From positions 24,746,069 through 24,810,068 of the forward strand of contig OW203771.1 in assembly GCA_934045905.1 (NCBI GenBank): a DNA stretch of 64,000 nt, given 5' to 3'. This document shows positions 1 through 12,200 of this stretch, in pieces. Under the pieces are notes generated by a model. It made no database searches. It saw only the letters and a list, made by a program, of their open reading frames with translations, and had not been told where the DNA came from. This stretch comes from Leuctra nigra. Taxonomy: Eukaryota; Arthropoda; Insecta; Plecoptera; Leuctridae. Each line of letters begins with the position of its first letter. Positions within the stretch are counted from its first letter, which is position 1. The position numbers and the translations under genes are program-made.

Positions 1-51
1 CTTTAAAAGGATGAATATCCATATATCCGTAAACTTATATTCGAAATATAA

Positions 52-1972
52 TTGAGCGAGCGAAGCGAGCGACTCCATTTGGCTCTTTTAGCACGGACCT
101 CTGTTTTTTTTTTTGTTTTTTTTTTGTTTTTGTTTTTGTATGCTAAAGGAAGCAATAGAAGTCGCACCGTTTCACCGATCGACCTGAAATTTTGCACACA
201 TGTAAAGACAACCTTCTCTGTTTGCAGACCCAATTTTTTTTTGAAATCCATCCATTGGTTCATTGTTAAAATAAGTATCTCCTGATAGCCTAAAAAATGA
301 AAATGGTCTTCGAGAAATGTGATCAAACTCATATTTAGCATGGTCAGTAAGACCAACAATGTCACTTATTTTACAAATTTTCAGCCGAATCTGTCAAGAA
401 AGTATGCACTTATTGACATTTTTAATAGCTGTCAGAAATGAAACATTGAAAATGAATGTCTTTCCAATGCAACTGAATCTGATTTGCTTTAGGTACAAGA
501 GTGTTTTGATGGTATGTACACTTTTTTAGTGAAAAGCAGATATTTTTATGTTTATTGAGTTGATCAAATTTGAATAATTCAATTTGGATCATAGTTTCCA
601 ACAAATCATTTCGAGTTTTTAAGGACCTTGATTGTCTTTTCGTCAATTCGTAGTTCTGATGGCCGTGCCTCCCGTGTTTCTACTTGGCTGATTTTGCATC
701 CAGGAGGGATTAGAAACATAAGCTCACATTTCAATAATATCATTGAGTGGCGTTTGTTCTCTTCTAGCGTTCACACGTCATTCCAAATCTCTACTGCATT
801 TTGCTTCTTTTCGTTGATAATTTTGGCAATTTGGTGTACTTTGTGAAGGTATTAGTAAAATTGAATCGCTTTTAAAGCATAGATATTAGGTATCTACAGT
901 TTTTGTCCAGGGGATTGATTATTTCAAATTATTTTCTTCTTGGAAACGTTGGATTTATTCCGTTTCTGAGCTTCTGTCTAGCCTGACATTTCCTTGAAGG
1001 TTGCTATTTTTTTTTGAAAGTTTTGATACATTCAGTTCAAAACATTACGTTGTCTTATTTTAATTGTGGAACGTTGGATTCATTCCGTTTCTAAACTAGG
1101 TAGTTACTATTTTACCTGATCCGTTTTTTTGTGTGGAACTTTGATTCCTTTCGCTTATTAGTTGAAAGGTGTTTACTTTATTTTCATATTTGCGAAGTTT
1201 TGTTCCAGATTCATTTCGTAACATTACGACATTGAATACATTACGTCTTTGAGCACACATTTCGTGCATTTCAAACATTGATCACACAAATATTATTGTA
1301 CTTTAATTAGGTAGGTACTCTACTTCTTACTTTTTCATTACCTATCTTATCCCTATTTAAACATGCCGAAAAATGGAAAGACTTCTGCTAGAATGAAAGC
1401 CATAAAGGCGAAAAAGCGTCTGCGTGAAATTGAAGATCAAGAAACTGACGAAGCTTAATCTAAAAGGTTGAAACAAAATGTCGTTAATAATAAAGCATCA
1501 AGGAGCAAAGAGACCCCCGACCAGACTGCTGCAAGGAGATACTCAAACAATCAACGCAATACCCGCTCTCGTGCAGCGGGTATTGCCGATTGACCGACCA
1601 ACTAAAAACTTCGCATGGTAATTGGTTGCAACATTTAAGGTATTTTTGCCAATTTTCAGTCTAATTTGTAGTTATTTTCAAAAGTTTATCATATCATATG
1701 AGTGGTCCCAGGTATATTGTTTGAAGGATATCATGTGATTTTTGAAACTTAACAATGAACCGTTCAATCAAAGGTTTAATCGATCAACTTAAAACTTAGC
1801 AAGGTTATTGGGACCAATATTTTTGGAAATTTTGGAGATATTTATACAAGTCTGTGACGAAATTCAAGAATTATTGGCTTTTAATGACATTTTCGATAGA
1901 CATAATTTCGGTTCGAGGTGTTGCGTGTATCCGTGCTCGCTCATCAACGCGTTACTCAGAGCGTTTTCCTAG
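52..1972 (+). mobile_element. Helitron-like element, long copy
   Basis: This copy begins TTGAGCGAGCG and ends TTTTCCTAG; the flanks are A on the left and T on the right, with no target duplication. Near the 3' end, GCTCGCTCA mirrors the 5' TGAGCGAGC, and an AACGC...GCGTT stem lies just before CTAG. An A^T target and a CTRR end after a hairpin are Helitron hallmarks; the 5' TT instead of TC and the subterminal inverted repeat resemble Helentron-type variants. The left 650 bp and right 360 bp match other copies in the window, while 660-1610 is private to this copy and carries a coding remnant. Confidence 0.65.
1363..1593 (+). pseudogene. Remnant of a Helitron protein N-terminus
   Basis: An ATG at 1363 opens a basic 31-codon stretch (MPKNGKTSARMK...) ending at TAA 1456-1458. 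The same frame then continues for 44 more codons to TGA at 1591, with the segment ETPDQTAARR. Insect Helitron replicase-helicase proteins often start with such Arg/Lys-rich text containing 'TPEQTAARR'-type repeats; that resemblance is from memory. No Rep or helicase domain follows. I read it as the 5' tip of an autonomous element's gene, with one in-frame stop, kept inside a shortened copy. Confidence 0.5.
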
Positions 1973-2177
1973 TTATATTTAATACATTCGAAATATTAAC
2001 CTTTCCCCCTCTAAAAGAATTAAAATCTCTGTTTAACATTGGTGGCTTATCTGGTGTTGGTTGGTTTTATTAGTTGTTCTTGAACAATTTAAGAAATGTC
2101 CCATTCATCCTTGTTCCGGGGAGCTCTTCAATAATTGTCAAATGGAGTTTCGATGATTTTTTTCTCTTACATCCAGC

Positions 2178-2807
2178 CAGTGCCGTAACTAGGGATTTCG
2201 GCGCCCGGTGCAAATCTAAATTTTGGCACCCCCCCCCCCCCCCTCCCTCCAACCCCACCACCCCAGAAAACGCTATAACCCAACCAGTGATGATTTCAGA
2301 CTAGGGCAAAGCAAAACTTTGGTTGTGCACAAAACAAATAATTATGCAAAACAGTGGTCAAACATTTCCACAGCACTTGACAATGACAGCAATGAGGGGC
2401 ATGGGGAGGGGGGAGGCCTCCTAACTATATTCGAGTCCAGGGCCCTGAAACGGAAAATTTTGATTTTTGTGTAGGCTTTTAATGGTTTTTAATCATTTCT
2501 GACGTTCAATTTTACTGATTTTTTTCAGCAGAATAATTTTATTTCAAAATTTTATTTCAAACTTCTTTAAAGGGCGCATTATTTTGTGAAGAGAGGGGGG
2601 GGGGGGGGGGTTAGACCTCTTGGGTATGACTGATATCATCACCGACATCAACAATGTCCCGCAGGGCGTTTTTGTGTTTTTAATACGCAAAAATTAATTT
2701 TGGGTGCAAAAAAGTCATTACTACATAAAAATGTGGCTTCCTGGCGCCCCCTTGTTGGCGGCGCCCTGTGCGGCCGCACACCCCGCACACCCCTTGTTAC
2801 GGCCCTG
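2178..2807. mobile_element. Non-autonomous hAT element A
   Basis: The terminal inverted repeats are CAGTGCCGTAACTAGGG on the left and, read inward from the right, CAGGGCCGTAACAAGGG. Both sides carry the 8-bp target duplication CATCCAGC (2170-2177 and 2808-2815), which is diagnostic of hAT transposition. The interior has long C and G runs and a CCCGCAGGGCG motif near 2657, and no coding capacity. Confidence 0.85.
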
Positions 2808-2815
2808 CATCCAGC

Positions 2816-3232
2816 TACCTGTATTACTCTCAAAACTTTTAATAAATACACAAAGTAAAATTCTCTTACCATTCGTCGGTTAAAAATAGTAAAAATACTG
2901 TTGGCGTTTTATGAATAATAAGAAAGTTTATGTCTTCTTTATTGAAGTTATTAATGACATGTAGTACGAATAAGTAAGCTTCGATACCTGAAATCAAATA
3001 ATGTAAAATATAGGTAAAACCTTGTAAAACCATTTGAAAACTAAGATATTCACACAGAATTGAGTACTATAAATACTCGCCACAAAGCTCATGACAATAA
3101 TAAGTATATAATATCGTTAATGTATACAAGTAGATATGTACATGAATTGATTTACACATACAGAGGTACATAAGATAGTAGTTGGTTTGACAAACATTTT
3201 ATAATTTGTTTGATGTAATTTGTAAACCAAAA
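2816..3232. other. 3' flank of the odorant receptor gene
   Basis: AT-rich sequence just downstream of the receptor stop codon. I see no further exon and no clear polyadenylation arrangement. Confidence 0.4.
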
Positions 3233-3294
3233 TTAAACATTTAGATTTCGTTGAACAGCTGTGGAACATACTTTTTCAGACATGCGAGATTCTA
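3233..3294 (-). CDS. Odorant receptor exon 7 (stop exon), tentative
   Basis: The acceptor is TTATACAG^TA. Phase 1 joins to VESRMSEKVCSTAVQRNLNV and TAA at 3235-3233. The phase fits and the acceptor is good, but the peptide does not look like a standard OR C-terminus, so the real last exon could be elsewhere or lost. Confidence 0.5.
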
Positions 3295-6200
3295 CTGTAT
3301 AAAAAAATAAAATTACATTATACAGTTTTGAAAAGTTTCTTACACCAAAGAAGGTCTCCTCTGCCATTGGAACAAATCCACCTGCTCTGATGACAATCGG
3401 TTGATTAGCTCTGGACATCATGATCCTCATGGCTTGCTTGAAACTCGCAGACGCTTCCAACCAATCAGAGCCGAAGATGGCGTCCTTCACCAGCGAGCTC
3501 TGTAACATACACCACTAGCTTGATATCATGATCCTCATGGCTTGCTTGAAACTCGCAGACGCTTCCAACCAATCAGAGCCGAAGATGGCGTCCTTCACCA
3601 GCGAGCTCTGTAACATACACCACTAGCTTGACATCATGATCCTCATGGCTTGCTTGAAACTCGCAGACGCTTCCAACCAATCACATCCGAAGATGGCGTC
3701 CCTCACCAGCGAGCTCTGTAACATACACCACTAGCTTGACATCATGGTCCTCATTGCTTGCTTGAAACTCGCAGACGCTTCCAACCAATCACAGCCGAAG
3801 ATGGCGTCCTTCACCAGCGAGCTCTGTAACATACACCACTAGCTTGACATCATGATCCTCATGGCTTGCTTGAAACTCGCAAACGCTTCCAACCAATCAC
3901 AGCCGAAGATGGCGTCCTTCACCAGCGAGCTCTGTAACATACACCACTAGCTTGACATCATGATCCTTATGGCTTGCTTGAAACTCGCAGACGCTTCCAA
4001 CCAATCACAGCCGAAGATGGCGTCCCTTACATAGGCGTGCGCAGGAGAAATCATTAGGGGGGGCCAACATGGGCGCCGGCAGGATTAATGACAGGGGGTG
4101 TAAAGTACAAGAAAAAAAATTGCCACGGGTTAAGGGTGGTGGGGGGGCGCGCCCCCCACCTTGCCCCGCAGGGCGTTTTTTGGTTTTTTGACACTTTGAA
4201 ATCAATTTTGAGACGTTCTGAGGAGCATTTTCTTTAAATTTTTGTTTAAATTTTACACACCTTTTCACTACAATAAGGTGAGGGGGCCATGCCCCAAAAC
4301 CTGGCATGGCTGAGCGTTTTTAGTATTTTGGGCACTTCAAAATGAATTTGAAACGTTTTAAGGTGCTTTTTGTTCCCAAAACATTTTTTTCACGACATAA
4401 AAATATAAATTGATATGAAAGGGTGTTCAGGGGCGAAGCCCCCGAGAAAATATTCTCTGAAGGTCATACATAAGAGCAATTTTGAGTCATATTAAAAATA
4501 CATTTTTAGGGGAAAAACCTAGAAATTCATGAAAAATCGTGTTTTTGGAAGGTACCTTGTAGGCATTATTTTCCAAAATTTTGTGTTTTTGATCAACCTA
4601 GTACTTGAGTCTAGTGATTTGTGCAACTCCAGTCTGCCCCGCAGGGAGATTTTTTTTTAAAACCCATTTAAAACAAAATTTTGACACTTTAAGGACCACA
4701 TTTTATAATTTTTTAGTTGAGGCTGACCCATTAGGGGGGGCCAAGGTCCCCCCGGCCCCCCCCCGTGCGCACGCCTATGGTCCCTTACCAGCGAGCTCTG
4801 TAACATACACCACTTGCTTGACATCGTGATCCTCATTGCTTGCTTGAAACTCGCAGACGCTTCCAACCAATCACAGCCGAAGATGGCGTCCTTCACCAGC
4901 GAGCTCTGTAACATACACCACTAGCTTGACATCATGATCCTCATGGCTTGCTTGAAACTCGTAGACGCTTCCAACCTATCACAGTCGAACAGGGACGACG
5001 CTAGGATTTTTATACAGGGGGGGCCTAGGTAGGGCAATAGACTTTGTAGGGGGGGGGGGGGGGCCGGGCAAACGTATTTTCAAATGTACTATATTTTCAT
5101 ATTGTGCCGTGGGGATAATTAAAAAACCGAAACCTTCAAAAATTATCCCTACACTAATTTTTATGAACTGTCCTCCGACCATTTTTCGTCCCTTACCATT
5201 TCCCAAGACTCTCCTCTTTCTTCCACAGCCACCTTCACTCCACTCACTCATCCACTTCTTTCGCGGTCTCCATGCATTTCTTTTCCCTCCCATTGCCGCT
5301 CTATCTGCCTCCCTTCTCGGTATCCTCTCTTGTCCCATCCCTTTCAATCGACCAAACCATTTCATTCTCTCCTTTCATCATTTGAAACTTAGAGTTTCCA
5401 TTCCAAGATCTTTCCTTATCTTTGAGCTCCTTATCTTATCCATTTTTGTCAACCCTGCCATACTTCTTAGGAACTTCATTATGTCTGTCTGGCATACTAA
5501 AGTCGCCCATTTGCAAAACAATGTCAGCTAAAGTTTTATTTGATAATTTGAACAGTGAAAAAAATTGAAGAAAAGTATAGCCCCACTGCCTTTCAAGATA
5601 ATTATTTTCACACATTTGGTTTGGGGGGGGGGGGGGGGCACAAGGGGGCCGAGCAGATGTTTGGGGGGGCCGTGGCCCCCCCAGGCCCCCCCCCCCCTTA
5701 GCGTCGTCCCTGCAGTCGAAGATGGCGTCCTTATCACCAGCGAGCTCTGTAACATACACCACTTGCTTGACATCGTGATCCTCATTGCTTGCTTGAAACT
5801 CGCAGAAGCTTCCAACCAATCACAGCCGAAGATGGCGTCCCTCACCAGCGAGCTCTGTAACATACACCACTAGCTTGACATCATGATCCTCATTGCTTTT
5901 AAAGGTTCTTTACTTCAAAATTCATAATGCATTTTATATGACCTTGACTTCGATCATGATTCAGATTTTGATCGCGTTCTTCGAGATTTGGATTATGATT
6001 GAATCAATGTGAAAAGTGTCAAAAGCTCGTGCTCAGGTATAACGCAAAGTTAACGCTTTCAAAGTTAAGTGTTAACGCTTAGAGCAATTTTTAAGTCTTT
6101 CAGTGTTCTGATTGAGGCGAGCGACTCCTTTTGACTCTTTTGACACGGACCTGTTTTTTTTCTTACTGAGGCTTAATGTCACAGTTTTTCTTCGATCGAG

Positions 6201-9200
6201 CTGAAATTTTGCACATATGTACGGACCATTTCTGGGCGTTGCAGACCCTATTTTTTTTGTAATCCGCTGATTGGTTCAAATTTTAAAAATACTATCGATT
6301 AGTTGGTCCGATCAATTTAAAATTTTGCAGAGTCATTGCAACCAACATTGACACCAATCTTACAAAGTTTCAGCCAAATCCACCTATTGGTTAAAATTTA
6401 AAACCATCCTGTGTTTTTTGCGAATAAACTTATAAACTTAAAAACTTTACATAATCATTGGGACCAAAATCTTTTGAATTTTTGGCAATTTTCAGACAAA
6501 TCCGTCGTTATTTTCAAACGTTACTGTCATTTTAAGGACATTTTAAGGAAATATTAGCAAATTTATGCCAGTGTTGTAATTATTTTAGTAGTGCCATCTT
6601 GATACTTCCGTTCCAAGGCCACGAGCAGAAGCTTACAAATTATTATCAAATCGCATGCAGTACGAAGGCTCGCTCCCAGATCTTTTTCCTAGTAGTACCA
6701 ACATCACTTGCTGTCCTTTTTGCATCTTTTCTATAATAAACATTTCATGCATGCAACTATATCAACCAGTTCATCTCACCTCTTCGGTTATTTGATTGCT
6801 GAAAGAGCAAACCAGCAGCAGTTCCAGAAGGACTCCAATGAGTATTGATACAAACGGAACAGCTTTTGGTTCCCCGGACGGCATCTGTATAAATTACTTT
6901 CATGAAATTACGCTTTTTGTTAATTCAACTGTTTAAAATTTAGCAGATCATTGAAAAACTGGCCCTTCACATTGTTAAATTACTGGTGGCCAAATATTTA
7001 AACATTGCATACCAGAGTAACATATAGGAAGATCAACCCAGAAACTGTAATATTGCAGACGAGTTGGTTCATCCAAATGATCTGCAACTGCTTCTCTAAT
7101 TCTGCAACGTAACTAGAAATAGAAACGAAGTAGAATTTAGTTTTTTCTCTAACCTAAAACTTTGCTTTGAAAAAATAATGATTATACTTAATTGTGACTC
7201 ATTAATAATGTTCAATATCTACTAAATTTCATTGAATAAACATCAAATTAAATTACCTGATCAGTCTAACATGGTGGTTGACACATTCCTTGATTATGTT
7301 TTCCATTTCCGTGTTAACTTCTCTGTTATTGTTAACAGTGTTGTAACGAAACAAACGCTGTACATTGACTCTGTCCAATGCAATCGTTCTGATGCTTAAC
7401 AAAGTGTGTCGAAGTATTTTGAATTGAGCACTGACTTGCATCAGCAGTGCAAATATTAAGAGATCGACGTATATCATCAGAAATAAAGCCAAAACTGTGG
7501 CCAATGCAAGCCAAATTAGAGATATTTCCAAATAAGGAGGAACTGTCTCATTATAAGGCCACAAAAATCTGCAATCATCGGAGCAAGAAATTTATATTGC
7601 GATACACAGGACGAAAAATATTATTAGTGCGAGCAGAATTTGAAAAGACAATTTTCTGGTTGAACGTATCTGGTTCATCCAGATACCAGAGTTAACCAGA
7701 GTTTTTAACACGATTAATAAAAAAACATTTTTTTTAGTGTTCCAAATAAAAAATATATAAATCTTCATTCAGTGTCGAATTGATTATAGAATATGCTCAG
7801 TGACTAGCCCAATATAGGGTGAAATAAGGGTGAATAGGCCATTAGTCTGTAACGAAACCGAAATGATTTGGCTGAAAATTCAGAGCATATGGACCACAGA
7901 GTTATTGTACATGGCCAAAGTAAAAACGGTATTCGAAAGAAATTGATTGGCTGAAAATCCGCTTCGTTCAAATACCGTTTGTGCATTTATCACGTGGTGG
8001 GGGGATCTTATTTTCGTTTCCATTTAATATTTATGAAACCGACTATGGTACAATATAAACTGATAAGCATATTATTTATGAAGGGTACATGGAAAGAGTG
8101 CTATGAGCCCATAATTAAAAAAAAAAATAGTTTAAGGTGTAATCTTGCAGTGATTTTTATGAGCAATCAGACTATATGCTCGGTTTCTAGAAAATATTGC
8201 CACAAAGTCTTGAAAAACGCAATTGAAATATCGATTTGTATGGAAGATAGATACAAGATTCAACATAAAACCTCGTTTATCTCAGTTACATCCGAATGTG
8301 ACTCATAGCGTTCTTTCCCTGTTCCCTTCATATAACTGTAAAAAATAATTGTGTAGGAGATATACCTGAAAAACGTGATTCGTTTTTCTCGTAGATACGG
8401 TAGTGCGATGATATTATAAATAACTGTGACTATATGTGACAAAGTAATGAACGCTTTTGTAAGCAGTTTACTCTTTTGAAGTGTTGATGTCATCAACGTC
8501 TTCTCCCACTCATCTCCTTGCATGGACCTGTTGAATATTTCCTCCATTTCGTCAACCAACTTCCGATACCCTTCATTCCTCCACAGCAGACATCCGACTT
8601 TGGTTAATGTCATGGAACTGAACAATATTAATATAAACAATTCCAGAACGGTTACGACGTCGTTATTGTATTTGTTTAAAGTTAGTGAGTAAAATGACAC
8701 GCTCGTGAAGTAGACGAAAGAGAATATTGTATAGCGAGGAGTTAAATATCTGAAGATCCGAGATATCCAGCTCATTTTCTCATCGTTCATGTGCCAGATT
8801 CCTGCAACCAAGAGAATCGTAAATATTATAATGAAAATATTAATAAGTAATAACCATGGAAGCGCTCAGTGAACGCGTTGAAACTGTATGGAAATTGATC
8901 TGCTTTTAGACACGTTTTTGATCGCCCATTTACTGATATTTATGAGAAACGTTTGTAGAACTCCTAAAATCTATGATCTAAAATCCATTCCATTCCATGT
9001 GAGGTTATCCGCCATGCCTATTTCCAGGTTGTAACTTCTGAGAACTAAACCCGTATTAGAAATATAAAGAAAGTATGAATCATTTTTATTTGAACATTTG
9101 ACCAACAATGGGTATAGTCTCGACTCCTCCTACAACAGCTGTCGTCACTCAGTCTGGTTCTAGACTGTAATTTAAGGAAGACCAGTGGCGTGCCGTGACA

Positions 9201-12200
9201 TTTGAAGTGAGGGAAGCAAATTGCCAGGAAAGAAATTTGCCCAGACCCGGAGGGGGGTCTGGGGGGCTTGCCCCCCAGCTTAGCCCCGCAGGGAATTTTT
9301 TAAAATTTGACTAATTTTAGATGGTTAAAAACGATTTTGAAAGTACCTTTTTGGAAGATTACTTGAATTTAAGAAATGGTCAAAGGAGGATTTTCAGACT
9401 AATTTTTTATATTTTAATCATTAGTTTTTTGAAGGCAAATACGAGGGCAAATACAGATATACAAAAACTTTGTAGAAATGCGTAAACTGAACTGAGAATC
9501 CGAAACTGCAATATTTTGTAGATATTACAAGTTTAGACATTCAACCGCTCTTGAGCACTGTCACCGACCGATCACATGTTCGTTCCAATCGTGTCAACTC
9601 GGGAGTAGTTCGGCTGCGTTCGGACTGTGGATGCAACTCTCCGATTTGCTTCCCTTGGCTAGAATACGCCTGCAGAAATAGACGCATTTTACACAGAAAT
9701 GCTTTGTGTTTAGACCGGCAAATAATGTTATTATCATGGCAAAATAAGTTTTTATTATTGACAATACTTTCAGGTGGCTGCAGATTAAGACGGCTCTTCA
9801 GAGTGCTAATTTAGCCTATAAATGGGTAGTGTTACCAATTTAAATTTTACAAACGCAAAAATTGAGATAATTTCGTTCCCTTTGCGGCAGAATAATATTG
9901 AAATAATGGCCCATGTTTCAGTGTTGCTATTTTGTCTTAATGGCGTTCACAACTTTATCCCCAAGTCCCCAAAACAACCCCTAAATTTAAGAAAAAAGCA
10001 ATGATGTTCAGTAATATATTGTGCCTTTCACAGAGCGAATAAAAATATTTCAAGAACATACCAACAAAGCTCATTCTTTTGGGTATCTACATACAAAAAA
10101 TCAGATCAATTGGATGCATAATGACGAAGAAAACTTCTGAGTAAGATTCGATTATTTTGGAGTGGAAATCTTACTTCCAGCACCTATAGTGGAAGGGGGG
10201 GATTTTGGTTCGCTTACAATCTCGAGCGCCTGTCACATTAAATCATTCTGCGTACGTGACATTTTCTGAATGAGCGTTGTTTATCACTTTGCAACTCGGC
10301 TCGCTGCTAAATTCCAAGTATCATTGGTAATATGATCTCATCATGGACTTATATGATTTTAGTGTTGAAACCACAAAGTTTGTACGCGTTTTCAATTAAA
10401 ACTAAAAAATGTAATTACTGTAGTTGTATTATACCTGATACGTTGATTTGATTTCTTAACTCCTTATGTTGTAGAGAAAACGGTTTAAAACGATTTTTCA
10501 GACGTTTTCCTAGGGGGGGGGGGGGGGGGGGGGTAGGAGATTTGCAAATCAAAATAGAGAGATTGCACAACTAAATAAGGATTTACTTTTTTATAACCTG
10601 AATTGAATTTGATGTTATCGTGAATTTACCTGTCGGAGGCAGGACGGCTACATAGGTGTCCTCTTGAGCCTTGTACAAGTGTGATTATGACAGTGAAAAT
10701 GGATGAGGTAGAGCACAAACAACATAGGTAATTACAATAATCACTTTGTTCCAATAGTTCGAGTCGGGTTGTTACCATTATTACCTATACATATGGTGGG
10801 TGGGTAAGATATAGATTATAGAGTAAAAAAAAATGAATTGTCTTCCATAAATCAGATCAAACTCACATTTTGCATGGTAAATAATACCAACATTGTCTCT
10901 TATTTTACACATTTTCAGCCCAATCAGTTAAGAACGTTTGCACTTATTGACATTTTAATATCTGTCAGAAATGAAGTATCGAACGAAATGAATGTTTTCC
11001 ACTTCAACTGAATCTGATTTGCTTTAGGTACACCCAACAAATCATAAAACGGTATTTGAACGAAACGGATTAGCTGCTGGTCTGGTTCCTTGACAATCAA
11101 TCCTTGTTATTATCAATGAAATCAGAGCTCAACTACTAGAGGTATAATGACGAGTTAGCGTCAACTTCATCAGATGATGCCTTCACATTTTTTCAGCCAA
11201 TCAGTGGCGGTTTGTGCATGAGGCAAGGGAGGCTGTGCCTCCCCAAAATAAGAGAAGAAAGGGAGAATCGTATTTTACAACTCTTAACTTCATATATAAT
11301 TGTGAATATCATTTAAATTTTAAATTATATAAAGATAAGTATTTTACTTTGACTGATCGGTTTAATTCGCCACGCCAATCCCCGACAATGAGTGCGCGCG
11401 CGCTGCTGAATACACGCTAGCTGTATACGCGGACTGCAAGGGAGGCTGAGATGCTTACAGCCGCCGTGTAGCCTCCGATTCATACAGGCGAGGGGCAAGC
11501 GCGGGAGTGCGGGGTGAGCGCAACGCATGCAGAGCTATGATGACGTCAGGGAGGCGGCGAACATGCCCGAGAGGGTCCGAGGAAACGACGAAGTTTCTGC
11601 TGCCCGCGCCGGTTTTTCCCCTGTTCTTACCGCCTAGCATCGGTGACACGATTATTATGGTAGCCTAAAATCATGTGCAGTGAAATACCACGTTCAAATT
11701 GAAATAATAGTGACGAATGTTTACTTCAGTCGCTTTGATGTATTTAATTGTTTTAGTGAATTGTGTTTTATAGTGTTTTGGTTTTGTTTAATTTGACTCC
11801 GTCGCGTTTAGTTATTGTGAGCAAGCAAAGTGAAAAGTGCGGTTATGATGTGAATTGAACAGGAGATCGTGGTGCGGTTTTGTCGAGTCGTGGGGAGATC
11901 CTATGAACAGTGCTAGGTAGAAATACACGCTCTGTGTTGTACATACGTAAAGACGGTTTGATATTCTTATTTCTTACCAAGAAAGTTTTATCATAATATT
12001 TAAATATGGAAGTTGGTAACCAAGTGGACAAAAGCAATATTGTGGACAAACTGTTAGAAGTGCCGTTATGTAGCCGTGATTTTAATGAGAGGGTGCAAAT
12101 AAAAACCGCTGGCAGACCTACCCCCAAGATTGACCTAGTACAGGCCAGTGGGTCGAAGAGACATTCTTATAACAGATCATTCTCGACTTCTTGGTATGAT

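Larger units (their letters stand above)
3391..5897 (-). repeat. Tandem array of odorant receptor exon 6 (108-bp units)
   Basis: The anchor TGATCCTCAT (or one-base variants) recurs at 3421, 3529, 3637, 3745, 3853, 3961, 4827, 4935, 5776 and 5884. The spacing is exactly 108 bp once the two hAT insertions and a 2-bp indel are discounted. Each unit holds the intron tail TGTATGTTACAG and the first ~32 codons of exon 6 (SSLV[KR]DAIFG...AMRI). There are nine copies of the exon head. The unit is 36 codons, so frame is kept, but in most copies the exon runs into TAG after ATGTCAAGC; two copies (near 4810 and 5757) have AAG instead. Confidence 0.9.

Noticed and set aside
3400..5880. YY1-like GAAGATGGCG in every unit of the receptor exon array
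   Set aside because: It is the reverse complement of the codons for DAIF and is explained by coding sequence.
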